Source of the DNA: Stanieria cyanosphaera PCC 7437
GTDB lineage: Bacteria; Cyanobacteriota; Cyanobacteriia; Cyanobacteriales; Xenococcaceae
Direction: 5' to 3'
DNA length: 64,000 nt
Assembly: GCF_000317575.1 (NCBI RefSeq)
Contig: NC_019748.1
Location: 1,070,001 to 1,134,000, forward strand
Shown: positions 17,951 through 25,671 of the stretch, piece by piece
Layout: the number at the start of each line of letters is the position of its first letter
Numbering within the stretch: position 1 is the stretch's first letter
The notes under the pieces: model-generated
What the model saw: the letters and a program-made list of their open reading frames with translations, nothing else
Database searches by the model: none
Told to the model about the DNA's origin: nothing
Made by a program: the position numbers and the translations under genes

Positions 17951-18574
17951 ATGACTACATTCAATCATCCACCAAGAATTTTATTTTTATACGGTTCATT
18001 AAGAGAACGTTCTTACAGTCGCCTTTTAGCAGAAGAAGCAGCCAGAATTATTACTGATATGGGGGCAGAAGTTAAATTTTTTCATCCCGACGAATTACCA
18101 CTAAGAGGACAGGTAGAAGAAACTCATCCTCAAGTACAGAAGTTACGAGAATTAAGTCAGTGGTCTGAAGGTCAGGTGTGGTCTTCTCCTGAAATGCACG
18201 GTAATGTGACGGGTATTCTCAAAAATCAGATTGATTGGATACCTCTAAGCATCGGTGCAGTGCGACCAACTCAAGGAAAAACTCTAGCGGTAATGCAAGT
18301 TAGCGGAGGTTCGCAGTCTTTTAATGCCGTTAATACTATGCGGATTTTAGGGCGATGGATGCGAATGTTTACTATTCCTAATCAATCTTCAGTAGCCAAA
18401 GCTTACCAAGAGTTTAATGAAGATGGCACAATGAAAGATTCTCCCTACAGAGACAGGGTAATAGATGTAATGGAAGAATTATATAAATTTACCCTGCTAC
18501 TACGAGATAAGGTGGATTATTTGACTGACCGTTACAGCGAACGTAAGGAAAGAGAGCTAGCTAACAGTAGATAG
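17951..18574 (+). CDS. arsH: ArsH, NADPH-dependent FMN reductase / organoarsenical oxidase
   Basis: ArsH is a flavodoxin-fold flavoprotein that uses NADPH and FMN, oxidises trivalent organoarsenicals and reduces quinones or metal ions. The 207-residue protein begins with [28 protein letters not shown], the FMN phosphate-binding loop. Also conserved are [23 protein letters not shown] and [29 protein letters not shown], which are ArsH-specific blocks. Length is normal for cyanobacterial ArsH. The gene lies in the ars operon, downstream of the phosphatase and 14 bases before the first arsenate reductase. Confidence 0.95.
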   Translation: MTTFNHPPRILFLYGSLRERSYSRLLAEEAARIITDMGAEVKFFHPDELPLRGQVEETHPQVQKLRELSQWSEGQVWSSPEMHGNVTGILKNQIDWIPLSIGAVRPTQGKTLAVMQVSGGSQSFNAVNTMRILGRWMRMFTIPNQSSVAKAYQEFNEDGTMKDSPYRDRVIDVMEELYKFTLLLRDKVDYLTDRYSERKERELANSR

Positions 18575-18588
18575 AGTAAATTAAACAA

Positions 18589-19008
18589 ATGAACATCTTA
18601 TTTATGTGCGTTGCCAATTCTGCTCGTTCTCAGATGGCTGAAGCACTAGCAAAGGATATTTTAGGAGAAAAAGTAACGGTAATGAGTGCAGGGATTCATC
18701 CCGCAGTTACGGTTCATTCTGAGGCTGTAGCAGCTATGGAGGAAATCGGTTTTGATATTTCTTCTGCTAAACCCAAGCTACATGGCAATTTACCACCCAG
18801 TTTTTTAGCCAATCTCGATTACGTAATTACAGTTTGTGAAGAAGAACTTTGCCCCGAACTAACTACGAGAAAAGAACGTCTGCGTTGGTCTTTTCCCGAC
18901 CCTGTATTACTGCAAGGAGAAGAACAAAAACAAGCTTTTCGAGAGATTCGTAATGAGTTAGAGCAAAAAATCTTCGATTTTGGTCATCACCATCAACTTT
19001 TAGCTTAA
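18589..19008 (+). CDS. arsC: Arsenate reductase of the low-molecular-weight phosphatase family
   Basis: A 139-residue LMW-PTP-fold protein. The catalytic loop is MCVANSARSQMAEAL (C-x5-R, Cys at residue 7). SAGIHPAVTVHSEAVAAMEEIGFDIS follows, then the second Cys pair in VCEEELCPEL, and the general-acid Asp in WSFPDP. The Cys pair resembles the resolving cysteines of thioredoxin-coupled ArsC. This enzyme type is distinct from the next gene, so the operon carries two arsenate reductases. Spacing to arsH and to the next gene is 14 and 28 bases. Reductant coupling is inferred from Cys placement. Confidence 0.85.
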   Translation: MNILFMCVANSARSQMAEALAKDILGEKVTVMSAGIHPAVTVHSEAVAAMEEIGFDISSAKPKLHGNLPPSFLANLDYVITVCEEELCPELTTRKERLRWSFPDPVLLQGEEQKQAFREIRNELEQKIFDFGHHHQLLA

Positions 19009-19036
19009 TCACTATAAATTATCTGGAGCAAAAACT

Positions 19037-19432
19037 ATGAAAAAAGTAATGTTTGTCTGCAAAAGAAATTCCTGTCGCTCCCAAATGGCTGAAGGTTGGG
19101 CAAAAACACTAGGAGAAGGCAAAATTGAAGTGACATCTTCTGGGTTAGAAGCTAGTCGAGTACATCCCACAGCTATTGAGGTGATGTCAGAAGTTGGCAT
19201 TGATATCAGTAGCCAAACTTCAGATCCTTTGAGTAATTTTAATGCCGATGATTACGATGCAGTCATTTCCATGTGTGGTTGTGGAGTTAATTTACCACCT
19301 GAATGGGTAACACAAGAAGTTTTTGAAGATTGGGAATTAGATGATCCTGATGGACAACCAATAGAAACTTTTTATCGTGTCAGAGATGAAATCAAAAAGC
19401 GAGTAGCAAATTTAATCGACCAACTTAAGTGA
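19037..19432 (+). CDS. arsC: Arsenate reductase, Synechocystis type (glutathione/glutaredoxin-linked LMW-PTP fold)
   Basis: A 131-residue enzyme that reduces arsenate to arsenite for export by ACR3. It begins MKKVMFVCKRNSCRSQMAEG, with the nucleophilic Cys at residue 8 in C-x5-R and a further Cys inside the loop. SSGLEASRVHPTAIEVMSEVGIDIS, then SMCGCGVNLPPEWV with two Cys, and DWELDDPDG complete the set. These blocks match, from memory, the Synechocystis ArsC group, which has a phosphatase fold but works with glutathione and glutaredoxin. It is the last intact gene of the operon. AGGAGAA-type Shine-Dalgarno is weak (CTGGAGC before ATG). Confidence 0.93.
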   Translation: MKKVMFVCKRNSCRSQMAEGWAKTLGEGKIEVTSSGLEASRVHPTAIEVMSEVGIDISSQTSDPLSNFNADDYDAVISMCGCGVNLPPEWVTQEVFEDWELDDPDGQPIETFYRVRDEIKKRVANLIDQLK

Positions 19433-19532
19433 TCCCTCTTTTGTCACTAACGGGATTTGTGAGAAGTTTACGTGGTTTCAGCCAACGAAAAATTAAGCTT
19501 AGACCTCAAAATGACAAAAGAGGGTTAAGGGT

Positions 19533-19732
19533 GTGGTCTTATCTTCTGGCACTCAGGTTAAGTTCCCTCCTCATATTGGCGAATGTTTGGCATTTATGGC
19601 ACAAGAGAATGCAGAGATCGAATCGAAGTTCAGGGATTTGGTGTTGAAAATGAATATGGAAGAATGATCGAAGCATCAACACTTGTAGTTAATGGTGAAC
19701 CACTCAATGTCTTGAGTGAAAAACCTTTTTAA
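19533..19732 (+). pseudogene. Decayed gene fragment downstream of the ars operon
   Basis: Two frames carry coding-like sequence. The first reads SSGTQVKFPPHIGE from about 19545. A second frame then carries GIYGTRECRDRIEVQGFGVE, and ends with ASTLVVNGEPLNVLSEKPF before TAA 19730-19732. The switch of frame near 19585 suggests a frameshifted remnant. I do not recognise the family. The rest of 19433-19845 holds only an inverted repeat. Confidence 0.35.
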
Positions 19733-19755
19733 TCTTTTTCTAAAACATTAGATAG

Positions 19756-19803
19756 ACATCTCCAAAAATTAGATTTTGAGCCTGGTTTAATTATTGGAGA
19801 TGT
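19756..19803. repeat. Perfect 10-bp inverted repeat between ars operon and TonB receptor
   Basis: ACATCTCCAA (19756-19765) and TTGGAGATGT (19794-19803) are exact reverse complements with a 28-base loop. The position between two convergent units (ars operon and the minus-strand receptor) fits a shared transcription end, although the loop is long and only TTT follows. Confidence 0.45.
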
Positions 19804-19845
19804 TTAACTGCGAGCGGTAAGAGAGTACCCTTGACATTCTCCTAA

Positions 19846-21939
19846 CTAGAAATTTGATTGAAGACCAAGCCGAAAGGTCAAACCAGGTTGATAAATTCTA
19901 TTAGCCTTCTCGTAAGTATTATCTGTTAAGTTTTCCAAGAAAACTGTTAGCTGCATTTTCTCAAAGATAGGGATTTGCAGTCCTAAATCCAAACTAACCC
20001 AAGAAGGCGAAAAGTCAGTAATTGCGTCTTCTGGATTGGTAAACAATGCTCGTCGCGCACCACTGTAATAGTTTGCATAGAGGTTGACTCGCCAGTCCTT
20101 AGGAGAAGCATAACCTATGCCCAATTGAGCAACAGAATAAGGAACTAGTGCCAATTGTAGACCCTTCTGCAAACCTGTTTTAATTTCAGCATCGGTATAA
20201 GTATAGTTAAGAAAAGTTTTCCATTGAGGCGAAATTTGCCAATTGAGTGCTACTTCTAGTCCATTCGTATTAACCAGACCAATATTTTCCCATCGTCCCT
20301 CACTAATGCCGAGACGGTCATCTAAGCTACTGCCAAAGTAAGTAAATTGACCAGTCAATCCTGGTGTGAACAGAACATCGACCCCTGCTGTCCAAGTAGA
20401 TCCCTTTTCTGGTTCGAGATCTGGATTTGATAGCCAATTGTGAACCGTATCAAATACATAAAGTTGATCTAGTCCTGGATTGCGCTGTACTGATGCCCAA
20501 CTACCTCGTAGGGCAAGAAATGGTGTAATGTCCCAACGAGTTCCGACACTAGGATTGAGATAGTTGCCAAATTCGCTGTTAAAGTTTTGCCGTAAGCCAA
20601 ATTCTGTCTGAAACGTGTCGGTAATTTTCCAAGTGTTGAGAGCAAATAGCGCAGTGTGAAAACGTTCTCGTTCTTCAGTGCCATTGAGTTGGGCAAGTTG
20701 GGGAACGTTGCTGGAAACTTCGCCAGTCAGAAACGAATTTTGCAAATCTACACCCCAGCGTAGATTATTGTTGGCAGCAGTCTGCCAGTCGTGTTCCAAT
20801 CTGCCATTAACTGCTCGTGAATTAAGAGTGCCAGTTCGGTAAAAAATATCTTGCGTAGGACCGTAAGTATTAAAGTAATCTTGATTAAAAGAAATAGTAG
20901 TTTTTAATTCTGAGTCTTCCCCTTGACCCAGCATAGATTTCCAAGATAATCCAATATTTAGTTTATCGTGATCGAGGCGATCGCGCTGTAAGGGAAAGCC
21001 AAAGTAAAGCAATCCACGACGACTTGTTATTTTGGAAATATCTAAACTGAGGTTGTTACGCGGATTGAGATCGAACGAAAGATTACCATAGTAGTTTTCT
21101 ACAGAAGAGTCTCCATTAAATAAGCGTCCATCAGGTCCGCGATTAGCAGCACCAACAGGAACGCGATAATCGTTTTCTGCCTCAAATCTCTCATAATTCA
21201 AAGCATAGCTAAATTTTTTTGTTCCGCCACTAAAGCTTCCTTGAAACCGAGATTGGTCATAAGAACCAAACTGAGCGACTCCATTGGGTCTAGGTGGTCC
21301 TTCTCCCTGTTTAGTTGTAATGTTGACCACTCCACCTAAAGCTTCTGAACCGTAAAGAGTCGTGCTAGTGCCACTTGATAATTCTACTTCCTCAATATCT
21401 CCTGAAAGAATGCTATTGAGATCGGTTGCACCATGGTAAGTACTTATGTTAGTACCAATCGGTCTACCATTTAACAAAAATACGGACTGGTTAATTGAAG
21501 CCCCTCGATAATAAGTTCCTGTATGAATATCTGCTCCATACCCAAAATCGTTGATAGCAAAGCCTGGCAAGCTCCGCAGTGTCTCAGAAAGAGTATCGAC
21601 ACCTTGGTCGCGGATTTGATCTGCATCAATTGTATACACTGGGGTAGACCCTTTTGATGGCTCGGGTTGCCCTCGAATAAAAATTTCAATTTCTTGCTCG
21701 ATGTCCGAATCTTCTTCTTTATCTGCTAAAAGCGATCGCTCAACTGGGATTGATTCCGACTCTTGAGCTAGCAATTCGCTTATTTTAAACAGTTCTGACC
21801 GTTGAGAGGAACTAGCGGGAAACAAATTGATCAAGCGTACTTTGAATTTAGTAGTATTAGCAACAGGCTCTGCCAAACTAATCGATGCCATTCCCAGAGT
21901 AAGGGAAGTAGTAGCTATAAACAACAGTTTCAGGAGCAT
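19846..21939 (-). CDS. TonB-dependent outer-membrane receptor
   Basis: An outer-membrane beta-barrel that takes up a siderophore, vitamin or metal complex using TonB energy. ATG 21939 is preferred to the TTG nine bases earlier. The N-terminus is a signal peptide (LLFIATTSLTLGMASISLA). A low-complexity acidic stretch follows (KEEDSDIEQEIEIFIRG), then the plug domain with VYTIDADQIRDQGVDTLSETLRSLPGF, YYRGASINQSVFLLNG and GSEALGGVVNITTKQG. The rest is barrel strands ending in ...FRLGLQSNF with a terminal Phe. About 697 residues is normal. Substrate is not clear; the plug resembles the BtuB/CirA type. It converges with the ars operon. Confidence 0.92.
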   Translation of the reverse strand: MLLKLLFIATTSLTLGMASISLAEPVANTTKFKVRLINLFPASSSQRSELFKISELLAQESESIPVERSLLADKEEDSDIEQEIEIFIRGQPEPSKGSTPVYTIDADQIRDQGVDTLSETLRSLPGFAINDFGYGADIHTGTYYRGASINQSVFLLNGRPIGTNISTYHGATDLNSILSGDIEEVELSSGTSTTLYGSEALGGVVNITTKQGEGPPRPNGVAQFGSYDQSRFQGSFSGGTKKFSYALNYERFEAENDYRVPVGAANRGPDGRLFNGDSSVENYYGNLSFDLNPRNNLSLDISKITSRRGLLYFGFPLQRDRLDHDKLNIGLSWKSMLGQGEDSELKTTISFNQDYFNTYGPTQDIFYRTGTLNSRAVNGRLEHDWQTAANNNLRWGVDLQNSFLTGEVSSNVPQLAQLNGTEERERFHTALFALNTWKITDTFQTEFGLRQNFNSEFGNYLNPSVGTRWDITPFLALRGSWASVQRNPGLDQLYVFDTVHNWLSNPDLEPEKGSTWTAGVDVLFTPGLTGQFTYFGSSLDDRLGISEGRWENIGLVNTNGLEVALNWQISPQWKTFLNYTYTDAEIKTGLQKGLQLALVPYSVAQLGIGYASPKDWRVNLYANYYSGARRALFTNPEDAITDFSPSWVSLDLGLQIPIFEKMQLTVFLENLTDNTYEKANRIYQPGLTFRLGLQSNF

Positions 21940-22183
21940 TATTTTCAATATAACTTTTCACACCAAACAAAATTAGCGAATTTGTTTTGCCGTTTCTTAG
22001 TTTTGCTCAGGCAAACACAATCTAAAATATTTTTTCGTTAACGCTTTAGTTATGTCAAAAGACAATCTGTCAAAGTTGTAGCTTTTTGTTTGACTAGATA
22101 TTTAACAATAATTAATTGCCCCAAAACTTAAGCTCTATTGTATATTTGAGAAGAAAATCCTGTGCCGATCATAGTTATACAAT

Positions 22184-23380
22184 ATGCTGGACTTAAATAA
22201 GCTAGCGGGACAAATTCCAGGTATTAGTCAGCATTTACATCAAGAAACGATCGCCTCTCGCCAAAGACTTGAATTGGCGGAGAAATTAACTCAGCAAGCG
22301 TGGAGTCAACAAACAGAATTAATTGAGAAATTAGAAATGTGGCGCGATCGCTTGATTTTTGCGATTGCTACTCCTGTTGAACCTCTGGATACAGCAATTG
22401 ACATTCAAGCAGCACCTTATAGTCATAGTGTTTTTGCTACGGATGGTTCTCAAATTGCTCCTTCTCACCACGAAATTGCTTACTGTTATTTGATCAATGT
22501 CGGGCGGATCATGCTGCATTATGGGCAAAGTTTACACCCATTATTAGATAGTTTGCCTGAAGTATTTTATAAACAAGAAGACCTTTATATTCCTAAAGAA
22601 TGGGGTATTCGTCTTGAAGAATGGATGAGTCACCGTCGGACTGTTTCAGAAGCGCAAATGCTAGCGGAGATGGCTTGTAAATGGGTTTTACCACCAGGCG
22701 CGCATCCTGATATTCCTAATTTGGCGATGGTAGATGGTTCTTTGATCTACTGGTTTTTGGATGGTTTACCTGTAGAAGCTAGAGAACAAATTTTGCCTCC
22801 CATTCTGTTGGCGTGGGAACAGTTAAAAGAAACTCAAATACCGTTAATGGGTTATGTTAGTTCTTCTCGTAGTACTGAAGCTTTGAACTTTCTCCGCTTA
22901 CACACCTGCACCCACGAACATCCCAATTGTTTTGCCAACTGTAGTGATTTAGTAGATAGATATCCCTGTCAAAAAGTTGACCCCCTACGAGATGCTACTT
23001 TTTGGGCAAATCGTTTAAAACCTGGGCAAAGAAGCCCGCTTTATCGCAGTTCTTTACGCATTTTAGAACTATACGATGAATCACAACGAGTTTACTTTTG
23101 TTACGTTCATGTTGGCACAGAGATTGCTCGGATAGAACTACCTGCTTGGGTAGCAGAAGATTCAGCCTTATTTGACCGCTCCCTTAGTATTATGCTGGCA
23201 CAAGTTCATAAAGGTTATGGTTATCCAGTAGCCTTAGCCGAAGCACACAATCAAGCTGTCGTTAGGGGAAGCGATCGCGCCCGTTTTTTTGCTCTCCTCG
23301 AACACCAAATGATTCGTGCAGGCATTAGAAATGTTGGGACATCTTCTAAAGAAACTCGTAAGCGAGGTAGTATTGCATAA
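22184..23380 (+). CDS. NurA-domain nuclease
   Basis: A 398-residue protein of the NurA family, single-strand endonuclease and 5' exonuclease in archaeal end resection. Key blocks are FATDGSQIAPSHHEIAYCYLINVG (acidic DGS near residue 87) and AMVDGSLIYWFLDGLP (second VDGS near residue 186), which hold the manganese-binding Asp residues. GYVSSSRSTEALNFLRL and YVHVGTEIARIELPAWVAED follow, and a C-terminal YPVALAEAHNQAVVRGSDRARFF helix, conserved in the bacterial branch. Bacterial NurA proteins often travel with HerA-like ATPases, but none is adjacent here. An sbcD gene lies 8 kb away, which is probably coincidence. Confidence 0.82.
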   Translation: MLDLNKLAGQIPGISQHLHQETIASRQRLELAEKLTQQAWSQQTELIEKLEMWRDRLIFAIATPVEPLDTAIDIQAAPYSHSVFATDGSQIAPSHHEIAYCYLINVGRIMLHYGQSLHPLLDSLPEVFYKQEDLYIPKEWGIRLEEWMSHRRTVSEAQMLAEMACKWVLPPGAHPDIPNLAMVDGSLIYWFLDGLPVEAREQILPPILLAWEQLKETQIPLMGYVSSSRSTEALNFLRLHTCTHEHPNCFANCSDLVDRYPCQKVDPLRDATFWANRLKPGQRSPLYRSSLRILELYDESQRVYFCYVHVGTEIARIELPAWVAEDSALFDRSLSIMLAQVHKGYGYPVALAEAHNQAVVRGSDRARFFALLEHQMIRAGIRNVGTSSKETRKRGSIA

Positions 23381-23438
23381 CCTTTTCTTGACATTTCTTT
23401 GGTAGTCTTGAGTTCAAGAAACTTAACAATTAAGCATG

Positions 23439-24593
23439 ATGAAATTAGCGTATGTAACCACTTACAATGCTGAAGATGTTGCTAATTGGTCAGGAACAGG
23501 CTTTCATATTCTTCAAGCTTTAAGAAAACAATCTTTGCAAGTAGAGTTAATTGGTTCAATTAAAAATAAATATTCCCCTGTTTCATTAGCATCTAAAGGA
23601 AGAGAATACCTATATAAGTGGTTATTTAAGCAAAAATACTTATGCGACCGCGAACCTCTTTTGCTCAAACAGTATGCCAAGAAAACTGTTCAACATCTTG
23701 CTGAACTTAAAGATGTAGATTTAGTATTTAGTCCAGGCACAATGCATATTGGTCATCTAGAATGCGATCGCCCTATTGGTTTTTGGACGGATGCTACTTT
23801 TGCCAGTTTAGTGGATTTTTACCCACAATATAGTAATTTATGTGAAGAATCCCTAAAAAACGGTCATTTAATGGAACAGCAGACCTTAGATCGCTGTAAA
23901 ATAGCTATTTACTCTTCAGAATGGTCTGCTCAGAGTGCGATCAACAACTATCAAATCGATCCAGCTAAAGTGAAAGTAGTTCCTTTTGGCGCAAACGTTA
24001 ATCATCACAAAAATTTTAAAGAGATTCAAAGTTTAATTCAATCAAGACCAACCAATCAATGTAAATTATTATTTTTGGGAGTTGATTGGTATAGAAAAGG
24101 TGGACAAATAGCTTTTGAAGTAGCGAAAGCCTTAAATCAGTCTGGTTTACCAACAGAACTTACCGTAGTTGGATGTGAGCCTATTTTAGATGAACCGATA
24201 CCTGACTTTGTTAAATATTTAGGATTTATTAGCAAAGCAACAACCAAAGGTAGAGAAAAACTTAATCAAATTATCGCCCAATCTCACTTTTTAATTTTAC
24301 CCGCGATCGCAGATTGTACTCCCATTGTTTTTTGTGAAGCTAATTCTTTTGGTGTTCCCTGTTTATCAATCAAAGTAGGAGGTATTCCAACCGTAATTAA
24401 GGATAATATTAATGGAAAACTATTCGCTCAAGAGGCGGAAATAAGTGAATATTGCCAATATATTGCCAATTTATTGACTAATTATCCACAATATCAACAA
24501 TTAGCTTACTCTGCATTTCATGAATACGAAACTAGATTGAATTGGACTGTAGCAGCACGTACTGTCAAACGTCTATTACAAGAAGCTATCTAA
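23439..24593 (+). CDS. Family 4-type glycosyltransferase
   Basis: A GT-B glycosyltransferase of about 384 residues, starting at either of two consecutive ATGs (23436 or 23439). The N-terminal half has VTTYNAEDVANWSGTGFHI, a donor-independent Rossmann entry. The C-terminal half has VVPFGANVNHH, LLFLGVDWYRKGGQIAFEVAKAL, LTVVGCEP and SHFLILPAIADCTPIVFCEANSFGVPCL, the E-x7-E region of GT4 enzymes. It likely transfers a sugar from a nucleotide donor in glycan or glycolipid synthesis. Acceptor and donor are unknown. It is 59 bases after the nurA-like gene on the same strand and no other sugar genes are nearby. Confidence 0.87.
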   Translation: MKLAYVTTYNAEDVANWSGTGFHILQALRKQSLQVELIGSIKNKYSPVSLASKGREYLYKWLFKQKYLCDREPLLLKQYAKKTVQHLAELKDVDLVFSPGTMHIGHLECDRPIGFWTDATFASLVDFYPQYSNLCEESLKNGHLMEQQTLDRCKIAIYSSEWSAQSAINNYQIDPAKVKVVPFGANVNHHKNFKEIQSLIQSRPTNQCKLLFLGVDWYRKGGQIAFEVAKALNQSGLPTELTVVGCEPILDEPIPDFVKYLGFISKATTKGREKLNQIIAQSHFLILPAIADCTPIVFCEANSFGVPCLSIKVGGIPTVIKDNINGKLFAQEAEISEYCQYIANLLTNYPQYQQLAYSAFHEYETRLNWTVAARTVKRLLQEAI

Positions 24594-24690
24594 AGCATAA
24601 GAACATAATTTTATTGACCAGAAATTATCTCAAGTTCTGAAAACTGCTGTAAAATAAATTTTCTCGGCGTCCCCGTGTCAATCGTCACAT

Positions 24691-24830
24691 TCAACTGTTT
24701 AAGCGAACTTGATATTTAGCTAATCTGGCAGAAGCGATCGCGTTCTGTGCGATAGCATGAACGTCTGGATGAATGCCAGTCAAAAGTTAAGTTGGAGCAT
24801 CCTGATTTTCGATATATTTCTTCAATACTG
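24691..24830 (-). pseudogene. Possible small coding remnant
   Basis: Read on the minus strand, one frame gives KKYIENQDAPT, a stop, then LLTGIHPDVHAIAQNAIASA and RLAKYQVRLNS before another stop. The composition is protein-like and contains a HIP1 site, but the family is not recognised and it may be chance. It occupies most of the 240-base gap between the glycosyltransferase and the secreted protein gene. Confidence 0.25.
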
Positions 24831-24836
24831 ATATTG

Positions 24837-25355
24837 TTACAGACAAAACTGATAGCCCCAAGGTAATGAATTATTAAATTCACTGTTACTATCTATGCAT
24901 TCTCTTGCCTTAGCCAAACCATTAGTATTAATAGCATATTCATTAATCCAATCAGTATAAGCTTGTCCAAAAGCAACCACTGCTAAATCACGACAATTTT
25001 TAACTAAATAATTTGCCCATTCTTGTTGTAATTGAACTGAATTTAAAATACTTTCAACAACCTCATTTGATGAGGAATCATATTCTTTGGAAATAACAAC
25101 ATCTTCCATTGGATAGATTAATTTTCCTAAAATAATCATTACTCTCGTCTGTCTGTGACTAGGATTACCTACATGATCATTATTGGCATCATGTGCTTGA
25201 ATAATACTAACTGAAGCTCCAGATTGATAAATTTGTTCAGCCACAGAATTTAAAGCCCAATTACACTTTTGATCAGGTTGAGAATAAACAGAATCAACTT
25301 GAAACCCTAAACAAAATAAATTTAAGAAGAAGAAAGACAAGCTTTTTTTAAGCAT
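24837..25355 (-). CDS. Secreted hypothetical protein
   Basis: I do not recognise this family. ATG 25355 is preferred over upstream in-frame starts because MLKKSLSFFFLNLFCLGF then forms a clean signal peptide ending near SVYSQ. The mature part, about 150 residues, has four Cys (KCNWAL, KNCRDLA, RECIDS, FCL) that could make two disulfides, and a hydrophilic middle with IIQAHDANNDHVGNPSHRQTRVMIILGK. AVVAFGQAYTDWINEYAI near the C-terminus looks helical. No transmembrane segments follow the signal, so it should be periplasmic or released. It diverges from the large exoprotein gene, separated by about 300 AT-rich bases without clear motifs. Confidence 0.6.
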   Translation of the reverse strand: MLKKSLSFFFLNLFCLGFQVDSVYSQPDQKCNWALNSVAEQIYQSGASVSIIQAHDANNDHVGNPSHRQTRVMIILGKLIYPMEDVVISKEYDSSSNEVVESILNSVQLQQEWANYLVKNCRDLAVVAFGQAYTDWINEYAINTNGLAKARECIDSNSEFNNSLPWGYQFCL

Positions 25356-25671
25356 GACTAAGTAATTAATTATCAAATTGAAACTTCTAGAAATTAGAAT
25401 ATTGCTTTTATTTGGTTATGCAAGTGATACTCATCACTATTATTTTTGTGGTATTAAATATTATTTAAAATTAATATCTTAATAAAATAAGAGTTTGTTT
25501 ATTTAAATAAAATTAAACCGAAAAAAAACAACAGCTTAAAGTAAATCATTAATTTAAGCAAATTTAAGTATGTGTTTACAAAGTAACTGAAAAATGTAAA
25601 TTGTTTGTTGCGATAGTCAGATTGTGAGATATTATCAAGAAAATTATTAATTAACTTGCTGCGTTTTAGTA

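Noticed and set aside
19429-19647. A 72-codon plus-strand frame after arsC
   Set aside because: Better coding signal is in the other two frames of the same stretch, interpreted as a decayed remnant.
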